64,000 nt of DNA from Chamaelirium japonicum (GCA_947650365.1 OX393551.1:66847406-66911405); one strand, 5' to 3'; numbered from the stretch's first letter, positions 1 through 11,508 are shown. Numbers and translations: made by a program. Notes: a model not told the origin generated them from the sequence alone.

Positions 1-39
1 ATGGGAAGCTGAACTCAAATGCGAGGCATTTGAGTTAAG

Positions 40-41
<2 letters not shown>

Positions 42-90
<49 letters not shown>
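42..90. repeat. (TA)n microsatellite
   Basis: An unbroken run of TA dinucleotides. It directly abuts the foldback element at 91-459, which has a second TA run (458-478) on its other side, so the foldback sits inside a TA microsatellite. Confidence 0.95.
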
Positions 91-93
<3 letters not shown>

Positions 94-459
94 ATAACGA
101 TCCAGTGAGATAACTCTTCTATGAGATAACTTTGAGAAACCTATCTAGAGGTTTTAGAATTTGATGAAAATTGGTGAGCATGCTCTCTATGACAAGTTGA
201 TCATCTTCACAAAAAATCATCAAATTTTAAAACCTCTAGAGGCATCAAATACACAATTCAAATTATTGGTTTTAATGGACGGTCGATAAATCTTCTAACA
301 TTTGATGCCCTAGAGGTTTTAGAATTTGATGATTTTTTGTGAGGATGATCAACTTGCCATAGAGAGCATGACGACCAATTTTCATCAAATTCTAAAACCT
401 CTAGATAGGTTTCTCAAAGTTATCTCATATATTTTATATCTCACTGGATCGCTACCCTA
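91..459. mobile_element. TA-embedded foldback element, subfamily A
   Basis: A hairpin-forming non-coding element of about 370 bp. The left arm begins GGATAACGATCCAGTGAGAT and the reverse complement of the right arm begins TAGCGATCCAGTGAGAT. The arms continue to match through TTGAGAAACCTATCTAGAGG and an inner stretch, TTTTAGAATTTGATGA, meeting near a loop around 245-300. TA repeats lie on both sides. No coding capacity is seen. The structure resembles MITEs known to target TA microsatellites, such as the rice Micron family, but I cannot assign a superfamily. The inner arm motif is shared with the elements at 61159-61542 and 61689-62056, which suggests one superfamily. Confidence 0.75.
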
Positions 460-478
460 TATATATATATATATATAT

Positions 479-859
479 GAGGGCTGGGTTCCTATGACAT
501 GTCATAGGGAGTACCCTATGACATATGGTTAATTAGTAATACTAGAATGTTTAGAATGTGCTGAATTTTTTTGAGGGTGATCTTACCTTAGATAGAATGT
601 CTACAAAAAATCAAAGCATCCTAAAACTTGTTGGGGCATCAAATGCTAGAAGCTTTATCGGCCATCTATTTTAACCGTTAAATTAAAAATCATATTTGAT
701 GTCTCTAGAAGTTTTAGAATGAGCCGATTTTTTGCGGGGGTCCTATCTAAGATAGGGTGATCATCCTCATATAAATTCAGAACATTCTAAATATTCTAGG
801 GTTACCAACTCATCATATGTCATAGGGTACTCCCTATGACATGTCATAGGAACTCATTT

Positions 860-862
<3 letters not shown>
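479..862. mobile_element. TA-embedded foldback element, subfamily B, copy 1
   Basis: A hairpin element of about 385 bp between TA runs 460-478 and 863-940. Both ends carry the palindromic module CCTATGACATGTCATAGG followed by a second short palindrome around CATAGGGAGTACCCTATG, so there are small hairpins inside the large one. The centre holds ATGCTAGAAGCTTTATCGGC and TTAACCGTTAAATT. Two further copies lie at 62143-62530 and 62549-62936 in the opposite orientation, about 61 kb away. No coding capacity is seen. Confidence 0.8.

Positions 863-940
<78 letters not shown>
863..940. repeat. (TA)n microsatellite
   Basis: About 39 TA units separating foldback elements B and C. Confidence 0.95.
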
Positions 941-942
<2 letters not shown>

Positions 943-1287
943 GGCGATACATTGTGACCGCTTAATGTGGGGCTTAACGTGCGGCCACCCCCCTCGGGGG
1001 TATTTTTGAAAAAAAAAAATAATTTTGGAGGTTGATCACCTACCCCTTGATAGCACACAAAAAATTTCAGCTCAATCCAAGACCTATAGGCCGTTCAAAT
1101 GTGATCACTTTTACCGGTAGTTCATTTTTACCGTCATTTTGATGAACACATTTGAATGGCCTACAAGTCTTGGAATGGACTGAAATTTTTTGTGTGCTAT
1201 CCAAGGGGAGGTGATCAATCCCCCAAAAAAAATTCGAAAAAAACCCCGAAAGGGGGTGCTGTACGTTAAGCGGCCGCACAGTATCAC
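941..1287. mobile_element. TA-embedded foldback element, subfamily C
   Basis: A third hairpin element of about 350 bp. The left arm contains GACCGCTTAATGTGG and GGCTTAACGTGCGGCCACC. The right arm contains the complementary GTACGTTAAGCGGCCGCAC. Inner arms match around TTGATAGCACACAAAAAATT and its complement near 1190-1202. The loop near 1090-1160 carries GCCGTTCAAATGTGATCA and its complement. TA repeats adjoin only the left side; the right side runs straight into the inverted LTR-end copy at 1288. Confidence 0.7.
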
Positions 1288-1329
1288 GACCCTTTGTAGG
1301 GTCCCTTTGATTGATATAGGACCTTTAAC

Positions 1330-1411
<82 letters not shown>

Positions 1412-1453
1412 GTTAAAGGTCCTACATCAATCAAAGGGACCCTACAAAGGATC
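1288..1453. repeat. 47-bp inverted repeat around a (TA)36 core
   Basis: Arms 1288-1334 and 1407-1453 are inverted copies that differ, by hand count, at 2 of 47 positions. The 72 bp between them (1335-1406) is pure TA. The right arm is the beginning of an LTR-end sequence that continues to 1573. The left arm is an extra, inverted copy of the same LTR-derived segment. Confidence 0.85.
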
Positions 1454-1573
1454 TCTCCCATAATCTACTGATAACATCTTCACCGCCCCAATTCACCACC
1501 CTCAAGACACAGGAGCGGCTGTAATCTTGTGAGGTTTCCAGCAATAAAGACGAACCATCTTTTTGCGCCCACA
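1407..1573 (+). mobile_element. LTR 3'-end remnant (family of the 2710-4651 solo LTR)
   Basis: A fossil piece matching the last ~160 bp of the two solo LTRs at 2710-4651 and 40505-42725. It shares ATCAAAGGGACCCT, GATCTCTCCCA, a TGTAATCTTGTG segment and the polyadenylation-like CAATAAAGACGA, and ends GCGCCCACA in the same place. The rest of the LTR is absent, so this is a broken remnant. Confidence 0.75.
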
Positions 1574-2709
1574 CTTATTTTAGTTATGCTAAAAAAAAAT
1601 TGGCAAGTCTCTTATGCATTTAAAATGACATTTTTTAATATATTGATATCGATGCTCATCTAGTCAGGAGCCTGAGGAGGCACACTCTTGTTGATCCTAT
1701 CTGATGCCAGGCTTGTGAACAGCTAGGCCATACTGCCAACCAATGTCCTATCTATACCATGTACATCGGGATTTGGTACAATATCTGTATACACCGATGG
1801 ATGAGCGTGATGCAGAGCTTCATCCAGTGAAAATTCAGCATGAAGAAGTTCCCCATGCAGATGTACCATCAAACGAGCCATCTGATTGGATTTCTGACAA
1901 AGACAATTGAGCCTGGGATGTACTCTCGTTGTTAGGTATGCACCTTATGTGGTTTTGAGTTTGAGGATTCATAGTGCACTATGTTTTTTAGCACTATGAA
2001 GTGGATCCTATTATAAAGTGGATCACCTTTAATAGGGGATGTAATTTGTGGTGAATAGGCTGCTTATGTGTATGCATTACATGAGATGATGGATACATGG
2101 TTTACTCCAATCCTTTTTCAGCAAAAAGAACTACTTTAGCTAATTTTCCGCAAGAAATGGATTCTCAAACAGTAGGTTGTTATGCATGCTTTTGTTTTCA
2201 CCTAAACCATATATTACATTAAGTGTTTAAATGTTAAAAATAAACCGATGCACTTGATGGTGTATTGATTCATGCCCGCATCATTTTTCAATATTCTAAT
2301 TGACATCACCATCAATGTAAATCATGCCTTTTGTTTTTCAATTAGTATCACCATCAATATAACATCATATCTTCTTAAATATAATCATTATGTATCACCA
2401 TCAACATAACCCACACAGTCATCACAAAACTCATCTCAAGTTTCGTCTATCAAAAAACTAAAAGAACCCTTTTAAAACCCTCAAATCGGATCCGTCTTAT
2501 ATGACCTGTCAGCCTGATGTCGTGCGCACGACTTCAGTAAGTCATGCGCATGATCATCCAGATTTCGCTCAAACGACTTTTCCAAACGTTCTGTAAGCAT
2601 TCCTGTGGGACAAAGTAATGCGCACCACTTTCCGAGCACCCGGATCGTGCGCACAATCCGGTCCAGGGTGTGGGTCTTTCTTCATGGGGTTAGATTCCCC
2701 AACACTCAT
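1574..2709. other. Intergenic, no complete gene
   Basis: Mostly AT-rich unique-looking DNA. At 1705-1749 the plus strand can encode a CCHC zinc-knuckle-like peptide, CQACEQLGHTANQC (C-X2-C-X4-H-X4-C). No surrounding reading frame supports a gene, so it is probably a scrap of a retroelement gag or another knuckle protein. The stretch 2280-2410 repeats ATCACCATCAA-type motifs. I see nothing else. Confidence 0.5.
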
Positions 2710-2754
2710 TGTGGGCACTGAAATTAGCCCATGGGTCGAACCTGACCCACACAT

Positions 2755-2910
2755 GCGAACACAGTCCGCACACAACGGCCCACATGCGAACGCGGCCCGC
2801 ACACAACGGCCCGCATGCGAACTCGGCCCGCACACAAAGGCCCACATGTGGACACGACCCACACACAACGGTCCACATGCGGACACGAACCGCACACAAC
2901 AGCCCGCATA
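2755..2910. repeat. GC-rich minisatellite, ~30-bp unit
   Basis: About five degenerate copies of a unit built on CACACAACGGCCCGCATGCG. It lies near the start of the solo LTR, and a similarly GC-rich but different repeat lies in the same place in the LTR at 40505. Confidence 0.8.
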
Positions 2911-3728
2911 TGAAGTGGACCCGACTCAACGCAAACCGGCCATATCGGACCCGCAACTCAAATGCATAAAATGGGCCCACCGGCCCCCCCATCATGGAAA
3001 ACCGTGCCCCCTCCCCATGGGGAGGTGTGGCCGGCCATAAAGGGAAGAAAAGAAAAAAAAAAAAAAATAACCGCCTCGATGCGGAGGGAGGTGACGTGGA
3101 CGTCTATGCAACCGTAGATCCGCGACGATCCCTCGATCCGACGGACAAAATGACGTCGTGTCACCATGCAATCAGAAGGTGCAAAGATGATGACTTATCT
3201 TCAAAGATAAGCCACAACAAGCATATAACCATCCCCATGAGAAAATGAAGGGATCAAGTTTGTTCCCCCAAATAAAGGAACAATATCTTGATGGTTATGG
3301 GGGGAGATATTGGATTAGACTAAAAAATCGCAGCCATATCTCCTCCAACCTCCCCCCTTTGTCTATAAATAGAAGGGGTGGGAGAAGGCATCAAGGGTCG
3401 AAAACTGAAGACGAAAAGGCTCTGCAAAAAGGAGCTCTGACGCTTGAAGACCGAAGGCTTCACGAGGCACGGCAAGCGCGTCCTACGGGAACACTTAGCC
3501 CACCAAGTCCTCATCAAAGCGAAAGCCTTGCACTCGAAGATCAAAGCTTCGACTCCTCGCACGAAGAAGAAAGCTTGGAGAAGAAGGCCCGGAGTCGTCA
3601 TCATCCCGACGTCTCCAACTAAGCAAAGGCCGGAGAAGAAGATCAAAGCCAACAACATCCAGTCATCTTCAACAAAGGCGTCGACTCCTCGCACGAAGAA
3701 GAAAGCTTGGAGAAGAAGACCTGAAGTC

Positions 3729-3870
3729 GGTGCTACCCCCGCCATTTTTATCAACAAAAGCCGACGCTACAACCGTCGCACGAAGACCGGTGCTACCCCC
3801 GCTGTCTTCATCAACAAAAGCCGACGCTACAACCGTCGCAAGGAGATCGGTGCTACCCCCGCCGTCTTCA
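3729..3870. repeat. 60-bp tandem repeat in the solo LTR
   Basis: The unit begins GGTGCTACCCCCGCCGTCTT and includes AAAAGCCGACGCTACAACCG. It recurs with a period of exactly 60 bp for about 2.4 copies. Related units appear at 41837-41960 in the other solo LTR, so the repeat belongs to the LTR family. Confidence 0.9.
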
Positions 3871-4656
3871 AAAGAAGCCTTCGACTCCGATCACACCAAA
3901 GAAGCTCGAAGAAGAAGAGAAGCCAAACCGACGCCACAACCGTCGAGGAAGCTGGAAGAATAAAGAAGTCTTGAAGAATTAGTCGCCGCAGCTCGAGAAA
4001 AAGATCGAGTCAACGCCGAAACAAAAGCCAACGCAAAAAGTCAAAGGAAAAGCACCGGAAAAGCCCGCGCCAAAGCAACGCAAGTGCCAAAGCCAAGCAA
4101 CTACGCCGGTCACGAACAAAGCACCGCACGTTCTAGCTGATACGATGCGAAGTCCGGAAGAACTAAAAGCATCGCAAGTCTCTACCCGTCTACGTTCAAG
4201 CGCAAGCGCCAAAGCAAAGCAAAAGCCAAAGCCACACCAAAGCAAAGCCAAAGCCGACGCCAAAAGCACGATCGACGCCGCGAACCAACGATCAAGGACG
4301 CCGAGGCCTAAGGGGGACACAAAGACCGAGGAACAAAGCCAAAAACCCCCTAGCCGAGAAAGCGCGAAGCACGGAAGGGACAAAAGCAACGGCGGATATT
4401 CCTTAGCCTCTTAAGAAACCCTCACCCTGTTAAGACCTCTGTCCTGAGCAACCCTTTCAGAGCTCTCGCACGAATACCACGTCGAGACGCGGATCAAAGG
4501 GACCCTCCAAAAGATCTCTCCCACAATCTCCTGATCAAATATTCGCCGCACCCGGCTCACCACCCCCGAGTCCCCGAGTCCCCGGGTCCCGACATTTGTA
4601 ATCTTCGTGCGTTTGCAATAAAGACGACTCGAATCTTTTTCTGCGCCTAGACTCAT

Positions 4657-5409
4657 AACTCCTTCCTAAATGACACGTGGGATAGGAGTTGGTAGAGAAA
4701 CAACACCCCTCCAACCGATTCCTATCTCCCACTTTATCCCAATTATCTCCCACTTCCATCCCATTCACACCCCCACCATTTCCAATATTTACCATACACT
4801 CACCCACCCACTCCAAACAACTATATTTTTGTTTTAAAAAAGTGGGACCCGTCACTGGGAGCTCGTTCATCGCTCCTAGATTCTGCGAGTGAACTTGAGC
4901 TCCTACAGCTGGGTAGGATGGGAAAGAGTCAGGCCTTCGCTCGGAACTAGGCTTTGTATGTGCGGAGTGAACTCGACATCCGTTCGAGTCAGGCCTATGT
5001 CATAATTTGGTTGAGTAGCACTGGCAATAAAGTTACGATTAGGATGGATGGGTTAGGGTTGGCGGGGGTTAGAATGGCTCAACCCTAACCCTAGCCCATT
5101 TATGAAGCGGGTCAATCATCTCAACCCTATCTCTCACATAATCCTATTAGACTAAAATTACATAATCTAAAAGAATTTAACATTGCATCAAATAACCAAT
5201 GGATTGCCACCTACCCTCGGGTGCATAAGGTCATGCACCCGGCCTAGCACAAAAGTCTTGTTCAAAAATAATAGTCAAAACAAAGGGGGAAAATATAGCA
5301 CAACTTGGGGATAACATCGCCTTAACAAAATTAGCAGATTTTTCACATAAACATTAAAAACCCAAAAAAAAAAAAAATCATACCCTACACCAAAAACAAA
5401 TATAAAGCA
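4657..5409. other. Intergenic, no gene seen
   Basis: Pyrimidine-rich to 4850, then mixed. The stretch 5025-5135 has GGGTTAGGGTTGG and its complement AACCCTAACCCTAGCCC, resembling a decayed relic of the hAT-type miniature family seen at 39561. No open frame resembles a protein. Confidence 0.5.
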
Positions 5410-6216
5410 TAAGTGGTGTCGGGCCATGGATGAGGAGTTTCAGGCCTTTCAGCAGACTCAGACTTAGGATGTTGTCCCACTGCCATCTGGCATTGAGCCT
5501 GTCAGCTGCAGGTGGATCTATAAGGTCAAACACCGACCTGATGGATCCATAGAGCGGCACAAGGCTCGGATGGTGGCCCGAGGCTTTACTCAGGAGTACG
5601 ACGTTGACTATGAGGAGACCTTTGCTCCGGTGGCTCAGATGCAAATCGTTATAGCTCTTCTAGCGATCGCAGTCGTTCGTCGTTGGCCCCTTCTTCCGAT
5701 GGATGTGAATAATGTCTTTCTTCATGGGATCTGTCTGAGACCGTTTACATGGATTCTCCTCTCGGTCTCTGCGTTCCTCCTCAGCATGTTTGTCGTTTTC
5801 GTCGGGCCATTTATGGGCTCAAACAGGCGCCTCACACCTGGTTTGAGCGGTTCCGCCATGCTGTCCGGGAGTTTGGTTACTCAGAGTGCAGTCAGGATCA
5901 CTCTCTGTTTGTAAGGTCGTCCCCGCATGGCCGAGCGATCCTACTGTTATACATGGACGACATGATCATCAATAGGGATAACTCTGCTGCGATTGCTTGT
6001 CTTCAGCAGCACTTAAGGATCCCGTTTCAGATGAAGGACTTGGATACTATTCACAACTTTCTCAGTCTTGAGGTCGCATATAGTGTATATGGTATTCTGT
6101 TCTCTCAGCAGAAGTACCTTTCAAACAACTTTAGTCGTGCTGCCCTCTCGGAATCTCGCACAGTAGACATCCCTCTTGAGCTTCACTCGAAGTTACATCC
6201 TACAAATAGAGTACCT
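5410..6216 (+). mobile_element. Copia fossil, left part (reverse transcriptase)
   Basis: Broken remains of a Ty1/copia polyprotein. Recognisable pieces include WIYKVKHRPDGSIERHKAR, GFTQEYDVDYEETFAPV and LLLYMDDMI, the copia reverse-transcriptase core. Nothing upstream of the RT is present. The fossil is interrupted after 6216 and continues at 12889 beyond a 6.7-kb block. It carries several breaks and is not functional. Confidence 0.85.
6161..6216 (+). repeat. 56-bp direct repeat, left copy
   Basis: Identical to 12889-12944 except for one base by hand count. Both copies are Copia polyprotein sequence. They bracket the block containing the gypsy fossil. The repeat is far longer than the 4-6 bp made by retroelement integration. 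Confidence 0.9.
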
Positions 6217-7687
6217 ATTTATGAGTGGATCCACTCACACCGGGATTCTATATAAAGAAAAGGGCTACGTTACTAAATTAAATAGAACTAAATATTGCAA
6301 TTAATTAAAGGAGGTTACGATAGAGATGAGGCTAAGGCATCCGGGTTCAACCTAGTAGTATTTCATGTATTCTTTTGATCAATAATTCGTATGAGGAAAA
6401 CATCAAAGTTAAGTTCGGATGCATGCTACAGAGGTCTTTAAGCATTACACATGCCCGGAGTCGATGTGCAATCAAAAGGACTTATACACATACATCGATT
6501 TCTAATGATAAGCATCCAATATACTAAAATAGATTGAAAATCATATGACGAGGGACTCGTTACGCTAGTGCGATCTTACCACAGGGATTCATAAGCATTC
6601 CATATGCCCGGAGTCAATACGGAGTCAAACGAATGTGCAAGTAAAATAACATACATCATCAGACAGTGTCATCCATATAAGATTCAATCATACGAAAATT
6701 AAGCCTTATCATTGATCAAATGAAAAACGTAGCATACTACTAGGCATCCCCCATAGCCTTAGTTAGGGGTTTAGCCGCACATGTTCATAGGTTTTAACAT
6801 AAAAACATAAATACAAGCAAACTCCATTAATAACGATACGAAGGTTGACGAGCGTGGATGACGGCTTCCGGCAATGATGAAGATGTGCGACGACGATGAC
6901 AGCGTGCTTCGAGATGGTGACGGCGTCCAGCGATGATTGTCTTCCACGGCAAGGACAATGGAGTACGGCGTGACTTCGGCAAGGATGAAGCGTCGCTCGG
7001 AGACGATGTCGGGTGAAAGATGACGGATCCGGTTGGTGGTGGAATGGTGAAGGTCCGGGGGTGATGGTCAAGTTCGGGAGGATGGCGAATGAATGGTGGC
7101 CGGGTGGAACGTGATGATGAAGGTCGTATGGTTCGGTGAAGTTCGGCCCCCCTCCATGCTCTATAGGGTATGCAATATATAGGGACTTAGGGAGTAAGGG
7201 AGAGAGGTGCGTGCCCAGTTTGTAGGAGGAGAGAGACACGATCGCGAGAGAGAGAAAAGGAAAGAGAGAGATTCAGTTTTAGAGAGATAAAGGTGCGGTC
7301 ATGAGAGAGAAACGGAGAGCTGGGGCCTGGGCGTTCGGACGGCTGCATGGATTCTCAGTGCACGGACGGCTGGGATGAATGGGCCGGCTGTATGGGCTTG
7401 CACGAGAGGAAGATGCTCGGGTGGTGATCAGTTACACCGGACGGCTGTGATGGGTCTCGGAATTGGGTTTTAGAGAGAGAAGTTGATGGCTGGTTATGGA
7501 AAGAGAGATTCCGAGAGAGAGAAGATCGGAAGAAAGAGAGAGAGGTAGTCGGACGGTTGCGATTAAGTCCGATGGAAAGGGACGGCTGCATGGGGTTTTG
7601 AGAGAGAGAGAACATGACGTGTAGAGATTGGTTTAGAGAGAGAAAATCAAGGAGAGAGAGAGTAGAGGCGGTCGGGTCGGGGGGTGG
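6217..7687. other. Non-coding block between Copia and gypsy fossils, possibly an LTR-like piece
   Basis: 6217-6760 is AT-rich, with two related copies of CATATGCCCGGAGTCAATA-type sequence (near 6445 and 6600). 6843-7150 is rich in GATGACG-type repeats. 7200-7690 is rich in GA and TTTTAGAGAGAGA. Composition resembles the gypsy LTR at 11509-12888, but I cannot align the two. It could be the left LTR of a different subfamily, joined by recombination. No gene is supported. Confidence 0.35.
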
Positions 7688-10600
7688 TTACAGATCAGGC
7701 AAGCGAGAGAGAGACGTCCTGACAGGATCAGTGCGGGTTCCACGGAACAAGAATCCCTCTTGGATAATATAGGATGCCGTGGGATCAGTGCCCGTTTCCT
7801 GACAGGATTCCCAGATGGGACCAAAGTACGGATCAGTCGCGTACATTGATTTCAGTGCGTCAAAAGAAATAACGACGGGCTGTAAGGTGACTAGTATCAG
7901 GCCTCGTCGACTCAGAGCGTCAGCAGCTTTATTCAGGACCCCAGCTTTATATCTGAGGTTGAACATGTACTCTTGCAAGAAATTTGACCACTTAGCATAA
8001 CGTTGGTTCAAGCTACGCTGAGATTTCAGATAGCGAAGCGCTTCGTGGTCAGAGTTGAGCACAAATTCTCGCTGGATCAGATAATGCCTCCAATACTTGA
8101 GGGCTTGAACAACCGCGTAAAACTCAATGTCGTATGTCGAGTAATTCAAGCGCGCGGCATTCAGCTTCTCGCTGAAGAATGCGACGGGACGTCCCTCTTG
8201 ACTAAGGACTGCTCCTATCCTGACGTGAGAGGCATCACAATCAATGTCAAAGACCTTCTCAAAGTTCGGGAGTGCCAAAACTGGAGCACTCATCATCTTG
8301 GTCTTGATGAGATCGAAACTCGCTTCAACTTCGGGGGTCCAAAGGAAATCACCCTTCTTCATACAGTTCGTGAGAGGTGCAATGACGGAACTAAAGTTCT
8401 TAATGAATCTGCGGTAAAAGGACGCTAGATCATGGAACCGTCGCACATCACTAACGTTCTGGGGAACGGGCCATGATTTGATGGCTTCGACCTTCTCTGG
8501 ATCGACCCGTATCCCTTCGGAGCACACGATGTAGCCTAGAAAGGTCAAGCTGTCTGTCAGAAAAGTACACTTCTTCAGATGGATGTACAGCTTGTCTTTC
8601 CTAAGCGTCTTCAGGACTTCTCGCAAGTGCCCGACATGCTGTTCAGGTGTCGTACTATAGATAAGAATGTCATCAAAGTATACGACAACGAACTTCCCTA
8701 TGAACGGTCTGAGCACCTGATTCATGAACCTCATAAAGGTACTTGGTGCATTTGATAGACCAAATGGCATTACTAGCCATTCATACAGTCCTTCCCGGGT
8801 TTTAAAGGCAGTTTTCCATTCGTCACCGGGTCGTACGCGGATCTGATGGTAACCGCTACGAAGATCAATCTTTGAAAAGATTTTCGCGCCATGTAGCATA
8901 TCAAGCATATCATCCAATCGGGGAATCGGAAATCTATACTTGACAGTTATTCGATTAATGGCACAGCAATCTATGCACATTCTCCATGTCCCATCCTTCT
9001 TGGGAGTTAGGAGTGCCGGTACTGCGCATGGACTCATGCTCTCTTGGATTAGTCCCTTTTGCAGTAACTCGGTAACCTGGCGACGCATCTCCTCATATTC
9101 AGACGGACTCATTCGGTAGTGAGGAAGGTGAGGTAGCGTCGCTCCTGGGACTAGGTCAACGCAATGTTGAATGTCCCTCAGAGGTAGAAGTCCTTCAGGT
9201 AGTTCCTCTGGGATGAGGTCATTGAAGTCTTCAAGTAGGACTCGAATCTCATGAGGAATGCTAGGGCTTTCTGTGGCTTCTTTGGCTATTAGGAAAAAGA
9301 TGGAACGAGATTCTCTAAGCTCGTCTTCGAAACAAGCTTGGGTCAGTAATGTTGGTAGGGCTTTCGGTTTCTCTTTTGGCACTTTTGGGGTGACGGTTGG
9401 GGGTGTCGGCTCACTAGAAATTGGTTTTAGGGGCTCCCTCTGCGGCACTAAGGTGATATTATAGTCATCCTTGCAGAAGGAGTAAGTATTCTTCTCCCCA
9501 TCATGTGTCGTCTTTCTGTCGTACTGCCACGGGCGGCCCAACAGAATGTGACAAATGCCCAAGGGCGCCACGTCACACCAAACGGCTTCCTTATACATCT
9601 TGCCTATGGTGTATTCAACTATGCATCGCTCTTTGATAGCGACATCTGACCCTTTCTTAAACCAAGACAAGTTGTATGGCTTAACCAGCTTCTCTGTCTT
9701 GAGCCCCAACTTATCAACCATGATCTGGGCGACCAAGTTCTCGGTACTACCACTGTCTATGATGAGGACGCAATGCCTCCCCTTTGAGGTACAAGTGGTG
9801 TGGAAGATGTTCCTTCTAAGCCATCGATCTGGTTCATGAGCTTTTGGGGTCGACAAAACACGGTGCATGACTAGTGCATGCGTTGCCTCGTCAGCTTCAG
9901 CGATGACGTCATGTGTCTCATCATCCTCCTGATATTCAGCATCTCTAGGATCATCATCATGCCCTTCTTCAGCCATGTTGTTTAGGGTTTCCCCAGTTGG
10001 CTCTTCACTTTCAGTCAGATGGGTCTGAGGTCTCCTTTTTAGGCATTGGGCGATGAGGTGTCCTACTTCTCCACACTCGAAGCATTTATAAGTCGCTCCG
10101 GGTGGTCGACTTCCTATGGCACCGCGCTCACGACTCGATTGTTCAACCCGACCAGGGGGTTGGTTGGTTCTTGACGGGGTTGTAGTCGGAGTGGGAACGG
10201 GTGGGGTGACTCTAGTAGGGGGTGCTCCTCTTCCAGCTGAAGGGGCACCTGGGGGTACTCTCGGGGCAACCTCTCTCCTAAAGGCTCGTTGCTGAATTTT
10301 CTCAGCCTTGAGAGCTTGCCTAGAAGCTTCCGTCACAGTGAGGATGGCCTGCATTGCGAGCGCATCCTGAATTTGGTAGCGCAACCCCGAGACGTAGCGT
10401 GCAGCTTTCTGTTCATCGTCTTCCGGTATGGCATTACGAGTGGTCAGGATGCCAAACTCTTCAGTGTACTCCTGTACGCTTCGATTGCCTTGTTTCAGGC
10501 TAAGCAATCTCTGGTATAGCGAGGTACGGTAGTCAGGAGGGAGGTACTTCAGTCGCATTTTGTCACGCATTTTGGCCCACGTTGCGACCTTTTGCTTCCC

Positions 10601-11338
10601 TTTCCTAAGGCGACTTGTTTGCAAATCTCGCCACCAGACTAAAGCGGCTCCTTTCAGTTTCGTTGCCACGAGTTTGACTTGTCGATCGTCGGGAAGATCT
10701 TTCCAATCAAAGAAGTGCTCGACGCTATCTATCCAGTCAAGGAATGCGTCAGCATCATGGCTTCCCCTAAAGTCATCGATGTCAACTCGGACTCCGTATC
10801 CTTGGGATCTCTCAAGGGCTCGCACAAGACACTCCTCCATGCCGTGCTGATCACGCGCATGCTGCTCTCTAGGGTTTCTGGGACGACCGAACTGAACGTA
10901 CTCTCGTTCAAAGTCCACGTCGGACTCATCCAACTCAGCTTCAGATTCAGGGGGCGACTCAAGGTAGTCAGCTTGATTCCGCTCTGGCGGTTGGTATCGG
11001 TTGTGATTCCGAGGTAAGGCTTGGTTCAGGTTCTGAGGTGGGGTTGGAATCGGATTTCGATTTTGGCCCTGGTCTCGGTCTTGCTCTTCGACCCTATGAC
11101 CCTCAGCATGCGGATCGATTTCTGCCCCTCCCGGGTCCTCTTTGACCGGTCGGGTAGTAGGGCTGACGTCTCTATCTTGTAACAGCAATCCTAGCCTATC
11201 GGTGATCTCTTGCAACAAGGTTGCATGTCGATCCAATGTATTTTGGGTCGCTTCTTGCCAAGCACCACGAGGTTGTGGTCCCCGAGGAAAACGTCCTCGA
11301 TTCCGGGCATCCCGGTGCAGATGGGTACGATCAGCCAT
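7688..11338 (-). mobile_element. Ty3/gypsy fossil: gag, protease, RT, RNase H
   Basis: A long open frame of about 1,216 codons reads leftward from an ATG at 11338. Parts in order: a gag-type N-terminal region; a CCHC knuckle, CFECGEVGHLIAQC, near residue 417; a protease with IIDSGSTENLV near 527; RT with VVYFDDILIYS near 880; and an RNase H region with DCDASHVRIGAV and TYDIEFYAVVQALKYW around 1010-1130. The protease-to-RT linker contains LLGRPWQYDRKTTHDG, typical of chromovirus-type gypsy elements. No integrase follows and no matching left LTR is found, so the element is broken overall although this frame is unusually intact. That suggests a fairly young insertion. Confidence 0.9.
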
Positions 11339-11493
11339 TGATTATGAGATATGCAGATGTTTCACACGATGTAATCCTAACACTTAATGCAAATCAAGCA
11401 CGCAAGATGATGACCTATGCAAAATCAGCAAAAGAAGAGATGAGTGTTTGCTGAAATTCAGCACTCAAAAGAAACCCGAACATGTTCTTTCGA

Positions 11494-11505
11494 GCTCTGA
11501 TACCA
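11494..11505 (-). other. Primer binding site of the gypsy element
   Basis: Read on the minus strand this is TGGTATCAGAGC, complementary to the 3' end of initiator methionine tRNA. It lies between the LTR and gag, as expected. Confidence 0.85.
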
Positions 11506-11508
11506 ACT

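Larger units (their letters stand above)
2710..4651 (+). mobile_element. Solo LTR, ~1.94 kb, with 5-bp target duplication
   Basis: A fossil LTR without an interior. It starts TGTGGGCACTG and ends TTTTTCTGCGCCTAGA, flanked by the direct repeat CTCAT (2705-2709 and 4652-4656). It has a TATA box, TCTATAAATAGAAGG, near 3362 and CAATAAAGACGACTC near 4616, as expected for U3 and R/U5. It aligns along its length with the solo LTR at 40505-42725. Inside are a ~30-bp GC-rich minisatellite (2755-2910) and an exact 60-bp repeat (3729-3870). Long open frames in it are compositional. It most likely arose by recombination between the two LTRs of a full element; family probably Ty3/gypsy, judged only from LTR length. 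Confidence 0.85.

Noticed and set aside
9258-9839. Plus-strand frames opposite the gypsy polyprotein
   Set aside because: Antisense shadows of the minus-strand gag-pol frame.
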